This document shows, one piece after another, positions 63,071-64,000 of a stretch of DNA of 64,000 bases. Every line of letters starts with the position of its first letter. Positions within the stretch are counted from its first letter, which is position 1. The stretch spans positions 15,456,001 to 15,520,000 of the forward strand of contig OX327712.1 in NCBI GenBank assembly GCA_946807835.1. The letters run 5' to 3'. The notes under the pieces are model-generated. The model worked only from the letters and a program-made list of their open reading frames with translations, did no database searches and had not been told where the DNA came from. A program made the translations under genes and the position numbers. Source of the stretch: Ailanthus altissimus. Lineage: Eukaryota > Streptophyta > Magnoliopsida > Sapindales > Simaroubaceae.

Positions 63071-64000
63071 AAGGGTGTTTTGTGACATAAATAATTAAAA
63101 TTATTGATCGAAAAATTTGATTTTTTAGACTAATGAATTTTGAATTTGTTTGTTTGAGGGAACGTTACAGGCCTTACTGGATTGGGTTGTGTTGGTTGAT
63201 GAACACTTAAAATTACATATTTAATAAAGATTTTACATCATTGTTTTATATTAGTAGTGTCTTTAACCCCCCCCCCCCCCCAAACTTAAGTATGTTTACA
63301 ATATTGTACCTAATTAGCTTTTATTTGTTTTATGGTAGATTAGATAAAATAGGCATAACTTTCTACTTAGGAATCTAATTGAAGTGATTTATGCTCATGT
63401 AAAGAGCTGACTCAATGGGCTAACATATTGTGTAGTTCACAAGTCATTCAAAATTCGAGCGTTTAGAGGATGAAAATGGCCTAAAACAGAACTAATCTAG
63501 AGTACAAGCCTAGTTTGAACAATCATCAGTATTTTGCCCATAACTATAGAAATACATATCTAATATGTATGAGACAAGTCAATTTGAAAATATAAGAGAC
63601 TTGTCTACAACTTTGATATTTTGAGTGACTGCTAATTCGAACCATATCAATTTCAAATTGGATAATCAAGTGAGTACATTAATGATAATCAATGTAAATT
63701 ATTTGCCACCATTTTTAACTTTTATCATCCAAGTGGTTCCTTCATCATTTGTCTTGATTTATCCATATTTTTATTTAAATAGGTAGCATGTTTATACCCA
63801 AACAATGTAATTAGAGAGCTAAATTTTAGTTCAAAATATTTATCTTTTATATTATCTCTTTGTAACATATAACTCTTGTTTACTATTCTAAAGTCATGTT
63901 ATCTTTTCTTCCATTTCTTTACTTTTTCTTTAGTTTTATTATGTCCAAGTAATTTTTTTTATACTAAGGTGAAACTCTTGGCAAGGTAATAAGATATACT
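63071..64000. other. Right-edge intergenic stretch with a C15 run
   Basis: No ORF is supported. A run of 15 C bases lies at 63267-63281. 63100-63190 loosely resembles 2965-3065 ('ttttttagactaatgaattttgaatt' against 'ttttttagatcaacgagttttgaatt', both followed by 'ttactkkattggg'), so a dispersed repeat begins here. Confidence 0.35.

Overview
This window is nuclear DNA from a flowering plant, most likely a eudicot. It is AT-rich and intron-bearing, and it carries plant-type Ty3/gypsy, Ty1/copia, LINE and MITE elements nested in one another. I cannot name the species. The resident host locus is a broken-up tandem array of NADPH-dependent 2-alkenal reductase / double-bond reductase genes (zinc-independent medium-chain reductases, DBR/AER family). 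Everything else is intergenic sequence or transposable-element insertions into that array.

Layout: 1-5.6 kb holds degraded gypsy remnants (gag on the minus strand) and a 1.1-kb fold-back element. DBR copy A (6084-8808, +) has five recognisable exons but three lesions. Copy B (+) has exon 1 at 29410-29658 and exons 2-5 at 48753-50619, with a 19.1-kb intron 1. Its reading frame is otherwise open, but the exon-5 splice acceptor is lost. The upstream region of copy B was split by a copia element (11210-29060, -). That element was itself split inside its left LTR by a young Athila-like gypsy element (11599-24017, -). Intron 1 of copy B holds a tandemly amplified MITE (29892-36429) interrupted by a 3.1-kb solo LTR. 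It also holds a second copia element (36638-47046) that contains a deleted gypsy element (36906-43514) and another solo LTR (44628-45608). After copy B come a LINE-type insertion (51662-52703) and a dead partial copy C. Copy C has an exon-5 fragment split by a small LTR element that itself contains a solo LTR, and this is followed, out of order, by an exon-4 copy. The last 5 kb contain a 294-bp tandem duplication, an unclassified repeat-like block and an orphan DBR upstream region.

The standout is the Athila-like element at 11599-24017. It has equal-length 1556-bp LTRs with only two differences seen by eye, a 5-bp target duplication (TCGCA), a tRNA-Asp-type primer binding site and an uninterrupted gag-pol with all catalytic residues. 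Where Athila elements often carry an env-like ORF, it carries two extra intact ORFs in the pol orientation. One is a full-length, intronless LONELY GUY (LOG) cytokinin-activating phosphoribohydrolase with the PGGxGTxxE motif. The other is a 182-aa basic cysteine-cluster protein whose layout resembles the nucleic-acid-binding proteins of carla/viti-type plant RNA viruses. Each ORF has a TATA-like box about 55-75 bases upstream of its ATG. A retrotransposon carrying a hormone-activating enzyme and a putative virus-like RNA/DNA-binding protein is, as far as I know, not a described arrangement. All family assignments are from reading the sequence; no database search was run.
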